From DATLHO01 sp035539855 (GTDB lineage: Bacteria > Bacteroidota > Ignavibacteria > OLB7), in the NCBI GenBank assembly GCA_035539855.1, contig DATLHO010000117.1, positions 1 through 14,014 of the forward strand: a DNA stretch of 14,014 nucleotides, written 5' to 3'. The notes beneath the pieces are model-generated. The model did no database searches and had not been told where the DNA came from. It saw only the letters and a list, made by a program, of their open reading frames with translations. Below, piece by piece: positions 13,229 through 14,014 of this stretch; position 1 is the stretch's first letter; every line of letters starts with the position of its first letter. The translations under genes and the position numbers were made by a program.

Positions 13229-14014
13229 ATGACTATCAACACCGCCACGAACTGCATCCGTCGAACACTCGCGGCGACCGTCGTCGTCTGCCTCGTCTGC
13301 GCGTACTCGCATCACGCGTACGCGCAGTCCGCGGCCGCGCGCGTCGACTCGATCGACTCCTGGCTCGGAGGGCTTCGCACGGCGAAACGCTCCCAGCCGC
13401 AGGGAATGCTCCAGCAGTGGGTGCGCCTGCAGGAGTCGATGCGCGAGCTCGCGACGATCGCGCGCGAGCCGTCGACCGACTCGGCAACCGCGTGGCGCGC
13501 CCGCTACGTCGCCGGGTATGGATTCTGGGTCGCCGAGCTCTTCGACATCGCCGCGGCCACCGCGCGCGAACTCGCGGAGGGGACGAGCGATCGCGCGCAA
13601 CGAGCGCTCGCGCTCCGCGACCTCGCGCAGTCGCTCGAGAACGCCGGGCTCTTCGGTGAGTCCGCCGCGGAGTCGGAGCGGCTGCTGGCGGTCAGCGAGC
13701 AACCCGGCAAGACTGCCATCAACAATCATGCGCTTCGACTGCTGAAGGCCGGACGCTACGACGAATGCCTCGACTACGTCAACCGCATCGAGATGAGCGC
13801 CGACGTCGCGCACACGCGCATTTTCTCGGCACGGGCGCTCGCGTATCGCGGTAGGTACGACGAGGCCGCGACCGAACTGCGCGCCGCCTGCGACAGCGGC
13901 GAGACCGCCGCCTGCTCGATGCTCGAGCGCCTGCGGGTGGAGGCGCCCGAGAAGTACTGGCGCGACGACCGCGAGTACCGCCATCGTGTCTGGCAACCGT
14001 ACAACCGGATCGAC
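13229..14014 (+). CDS. Exported helical/TPR-like repeat protein (3' truncated)
   Basis: The frame is open from the ATG at 13229 to the window edge, 262 residues, so the gene continues beyond it. A signal peptide with a core at about 15-25 (AATVVVCLVCA) ends at AYA|QS (after residue 32). The mature part is alpha-helical: a Trp-containing region (44-105) and TPR- or Sel1-like helical hairpins from about 125, with LLKAGRYDECLDYVNRI (171-187) and AYRGRYDEAATELRAACDSG (205-224). Codon use matches the neighbours (G/C at third positions). Such proteins typically act as periplasmic or surface binding scaffolds; I cannot name a function, and a catalytic domain (for example a peptidase or M28/amidase-like domain) could lie beyond the window. 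The repeat array and ~70 bp without obvious features lie upstream. Confidence 0.82.
   Translation, partial: MTINTATNCIRRTLAATVVVCLVCAYSHHAYAQSAAARVDSIDSWLGGLRTAKRSQPQGMLQQWVRLQESMRELATIAREPSTDSATAWRARYVAGYGFWVAELFDIAAATARELAEGTSDRAQRALALRDLAQSLENAGLFGESAAESERLLAVSEQPGKTAINNHALRLLKAGRYDECLDYVNRIEMSADVAHTRIFSARALAYRGRYDEAATELRAACDSGETAACSMLERLRVEAPEKYWRDDREYRHRVWQPYNRID

Noticed and set aside
13036..13659. 207-residue plus-strand frame beginning inside the repeat array
   Set aside because: It is Arg-rich and out of phase with the signal-peptide-bearing gene at 13229, which has the better codon pattern.
13121..13996. 291-residue minus-strand frame at the right end
   Set aside because: Antisense to the exported helical-repeat gene, with shadow-like composition.

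Overview
The window is GC-rich bacterial chromosome, densely coded on both strands, with 13 protein genes that I can support; two of them run off the window ends. I see no rRNA, tRNA, transposase, phage or plasmid genes. A TonB-dependent receptor and other exported or lipidated proteins indicate a diderm. A regulator with tetratricopeptide repeats and a LuxR-type helix-turn-helix, a receptor with a carboxypeptidase-regulatory-like domain, an HYR-like secreted protein and a stand-alone FlgD/T9SS-like Ig domain together suggest the FCB group (Gemmatimonadota, Eisenbacteria or relatives). This placement is inference from gene content, not a marker-gene result.

Layout. 2-1510 (+): 3' part of a TPR/HTH regulator. 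It converges, over 27 bp with a small hairpin, on a 944-residue TonB-dependent receptor (1538-4372, -). Upstream of the receptor on the same strand are a small lipoprotein (4570-5004) and the tRNA pseudouridine synthase truC (5001-5765), which overlap by 4 nt. A 249-bp divergent region separates truC from an esterase with a glycogen-binding-like N-terminal domain (6015-7187, +). Next come a structured 217-bp spacer and a tight pair: an ATP-grasp enzyme (7405-8616) and a DUF309 protein (8619-9035). A 618-bp non-coding stretch rich in inverted repeats precedes a secreted HYR-like protein (9654-10829). A very strong hairpin then separates it from a tiny exported FlgD-like Ig protein (10923-11297). 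A bidirectional terminator closes the plus-strand block.

The minus-strand block at 11428-12939 holds osmC, a papain-like cysteine peptidase and a four-cysteine lipoprotein. The last two are 22 bp apart and probably co-transcribed. Upstream of the lipoprotein lie six 26-bp tandem repeats (13002-13157). A second exported helical-repeat protein (13229 to the window end, +) begins beyond them.

Most genes look like ordinary envelope, RNA-modification and stress functions. The unexplained material is mainly non-coding: the putative three-way junction at 7224-7283, the run of hairpins at 9344-9512 and the 26-bp array. The peptidase/lipoprotein pair is the best candidate for an undescribed two-gene module. 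All structure calls were made by eye, without folding software or database searches.
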